From: Bdellovibrio sp. | Lineage (GTDB): Bacteria; Bdellovibrionota; UBA1018 | Reading direction: 5' to 3' | Length of the DNA: 34,476 nt | Assembly (NCBI GenBank): GCA_016185105.1 | Contig: JACPOE010000005.1 | Location: 1 to 34,476 of the forward strand | Shown: positions 33,294 to 34,476 of the stretch, in pieces | Layout of the letters: each line of letters starts with the position of its first letter | How positions within the stretch are numbered: the first letter of the stretch is position 1 | Translations under genes and position numbers: made by a program | Notes under the pieces: model-generated | The model's input: the letters and a program-made list of their open reading frames with translations, nothing else | Told to the model about the DNA's origin: nothing | Databases searched by the model: none

Positions 33294-33971
33294 ATGGGAT
33301 CCCTAGCAGAACGCCTTCAGATCATGTCCATTCAACTTGTGCCTTTTATTATGGCCGTCGTTTTTCACGAATTTGCCCACGGCTACATGGCTAACAAGTG
33401 GGGTGATAACACCGCGAAGTCGAAAGGCAGACTTACTCTCAATCCCCTGCCCCACCTCGATCCTTTTGGGACCATCATTTTTCCAGTGGTGAGTATGCTC
33501 ACTGGTGCCAATATCCTTTTTGGTTGGGCCAAGCCCGTACCGATCAATCCTAGCCGGTTCAGAAAATACAAACCGGGGATGTTTTGGGTTTCTCTGGCGG
33601 GACCCGGGATGAATTTTATTTTAGCGGTGCTTTCGGCTTTTTTCTTTTTTGGGATCTACACATGGGTGCCAAAGACATTCTACCTGTATGAACCTCTCAT
33701 TCAGATGGCAGCCGTGGGCGTACAGCTCAATTTTGCCCTCGGGATTTTCAATCTGATCCCGCTGCCACCACTCGATGGCAGTAAGGTAGTAAGTATCTTT
33801 TTACCTTACGAGGCTGCACGAAAGTACGAAGCGTTAACCCAATACACCTTTTTTATCTTAATGGGTCTCTTGCTTACGGGCGCTCTCAATATGCTCGCGA
33901 TTCCCATCAACCTTTGCACCAACATCACATTCGCCCTAGTCGGACTGCTATTTGGGGGAATAAGGATTTAA
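33294..33971 (+). CDS. Site-2-type zinc metalloprotease (M50 family)
   Basis: This integral membrane protease of the S2P/SpoIVFB class cleaves substrates within the membrane. It has 225 residues and about five or six membrane segments. The zinc motif HEFAH lies at residues 25-29. [19 protein letters not shown] and the third-ligand motif [13 protein letters not shown] complete the active site. It has no PDZ or CBS domain, so it belongs to the short YwhC/Rip-like group of unknown substrate. ATG 33294 has a weak AGAAAG ahead; ATG 33324 is an alternative that still keeps HEFAH. It is followed by trpS after one base, so the two are one operon. Confidence 0.92.
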   Translation: MGSLAERLQIMSIQLVPFIMAVVFHEFAHGYMANKWGDNTAKSKGRLTLNPLPHLDPFGTIIFPVVSMLTGANILFGWAKPVPINPSRFRKYKPGMFWVSLAGPGMNFILAVLSAFFFFGIYTWVPKTFYLYEPLIQMAAVGVQLNFALGIFNLIPLPPLDGSKVVSIFLPYEAARKYEALTQYTFFILMGLLLTGALNMLAIPINLCTNITFALVGLLFGGIRI

Positions 33972-33972
33972 A

Positions 33973-34476
33973 ATGTCAAAAAAAGTCATGCTTTCTGCAG
34001 TTCAACCTTCGAACCGCCTCACCTTGGGGAATTACCTGGGAGCCCTCAAAAATTGGGTGAACCACCAGAATGACTTTGATTGTCTTTTCTTCGCGGTCGA
34101 TATGCATACTTTAACAGCAAGGCTTGATCCAGAGGACTTGCGTGAGCAAACTTACCGTGTCATGGCTATGTACCTTGCTGCTGGGATTGATCCCCAGAAC
34201 ACAACACTCTTTATACAATCCCATGTTCCCGAGCACGCAGAATTATCCTGGATTCTGACCTGCTATGCCTACATGGGCGAACTGAATCGAATGACACAGT
34301 TTAAAGACAAGAGTGCGAAACAAAAAAATGTAGGGGCGGGCTTGTTCACTTACCCCACACTTATGGCAGCCGACATTTTACTCTACCACACCCATCTTGT
34401 TCCGGTGGGTGAAGACCAAAAGCAGCATGTGGAGATCACACGTGACCTGGCGATGAGAATGAACAATCTTTATGGA
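33973..34476 (+). CDS. trpS: Tryptophanyl-tRNA synthetase, N-terminal part (cut by window end)
   Basis: This class I synthetase charges tRNA-Trp. The frame is open to the end of the window (168 codons), about half of the usual 330 or so residues. The N terminus [26 protein letters not shown] carries the TrpRS form of the HIGH motif (LTLGNYLG). Typical blocks follow: [61 protein letters not shown] and [12 protein letters not shown]. The KMSKS region lies beyond the window. ATG 33973 has AAGGA at good spacing and starts one base after the protease stop. Confidence 0.96.
   Translation, partial: MSKKVMLSAVQPSNRLTLGNYLGALKNWVNHQNDFDCLFFAVDMHTLTARLDPEDLREQTYRVMAMYLAAGIDPQNTTLFIQSHVPEHAELSWILTCYAYMGELNRMTQFKDKSAKQKNVGAGLFTYPTLMAADILLYHTHLVPVGEDQKQHVEITRDLAMRMNNLYG

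Noticed and set aside
33973..34060. Aberrant HIGH motif in trpS
   Set aside because: [12 protein letters not shown] lies within the normal range of TrpRS sequences, which often have T in place of H.
1..34476. CRISPR array, insertion sequence or complete mobile element
   Set aside because: No regularly spaced direct repeats, transposase, integrase or terminal inverted repeats were seen on either strand.

Overview
The window is a 34.5 kb, gene-dense chromosomal segment from a Gram-negative bacterium. The Gram-negative reading rests on an arabinose-5-phosphate isomerase (LPS Kdo pathway), a lipoprotein with a DsbA-like domain, a c-type cytochrome and many exported proteins. Base composition is near 50% GC by eye, except for an AT-richer first 0.6 kb. 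GlnRS beside GluRS, a sigma-54 promoter, and many secreted or coiled-coil proteins of unknown function suggest a member of the Bdellovibrionota/Oligoflexia or another former deltaproteobacterial group. That placement is inference from gene content, not from a marker-gene tree.

Layout. (1) 1-709: an AT-rich orphan gene, a hairpin, and the 5' half of a tRNA-Gln just behind glnS. (2) 710-4806, minus strand: a cytochrome c protein, gltX and glnS. (3) 4807-5159: a non-coding leader with two intrinsic terminators and a hairpin. (4) 5172-11599, plus strand: rimP-nusA-infB-rbfA-truB, the classic translation-initiation/ribosome-maturation/transcription-factor operon. (5) 11596-14386, minus strand: hflX, then an overlapping aspartyl-protease-like/PDZ gene that is frameshifted. 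(6) 14443-16154: a class IV aminotransferase and an inositol-monophosphatase-family gene with overlapping stop and start. (7) 16281-17850: a membrane coiled-coil protein and an exported HEAT-repeat protein, closed by a bidirectional terminator. (8) 17909-20115, minus strand: kdsD and a DsbA-like lipoprotein. (9) 20206-20742: a small lipoprotein-like gene with a clear sigma-70 promoter and an operator-like palindrome. (10) 20901-27164: a 680-residue coiled-coil protein behind a near-perfect sigma-54 promoter, pyruvate kinase overlapping its end, and mutS. (11) 27173-29175: mutY and an N-acetylmuramoyl-L-alanine amidase, divergent. (12) 29183-32061: three exported proteins of unknown function, one of which may be a permuted NlpC/P60-type hydrolase. 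(13) 32175-34476: a FecR-domain gene broken at an A9 run, a site-2-type protease and the start of trpS.

Housekeeping functions dominate: three aminoacyl-tRNA synthetases, the nusA/infB operon, mutS/mutY DNA repair, and cell-envelope assembly. The parts most worth a second look are the rimP leader, the sigma-54/coiled-coil/pyk arrangement, the two homopolymer frameshifts, the truncated tRNA-Gln, and several promoters whose predicted start lies at or almost at the start codon (leaderless or nearly so).
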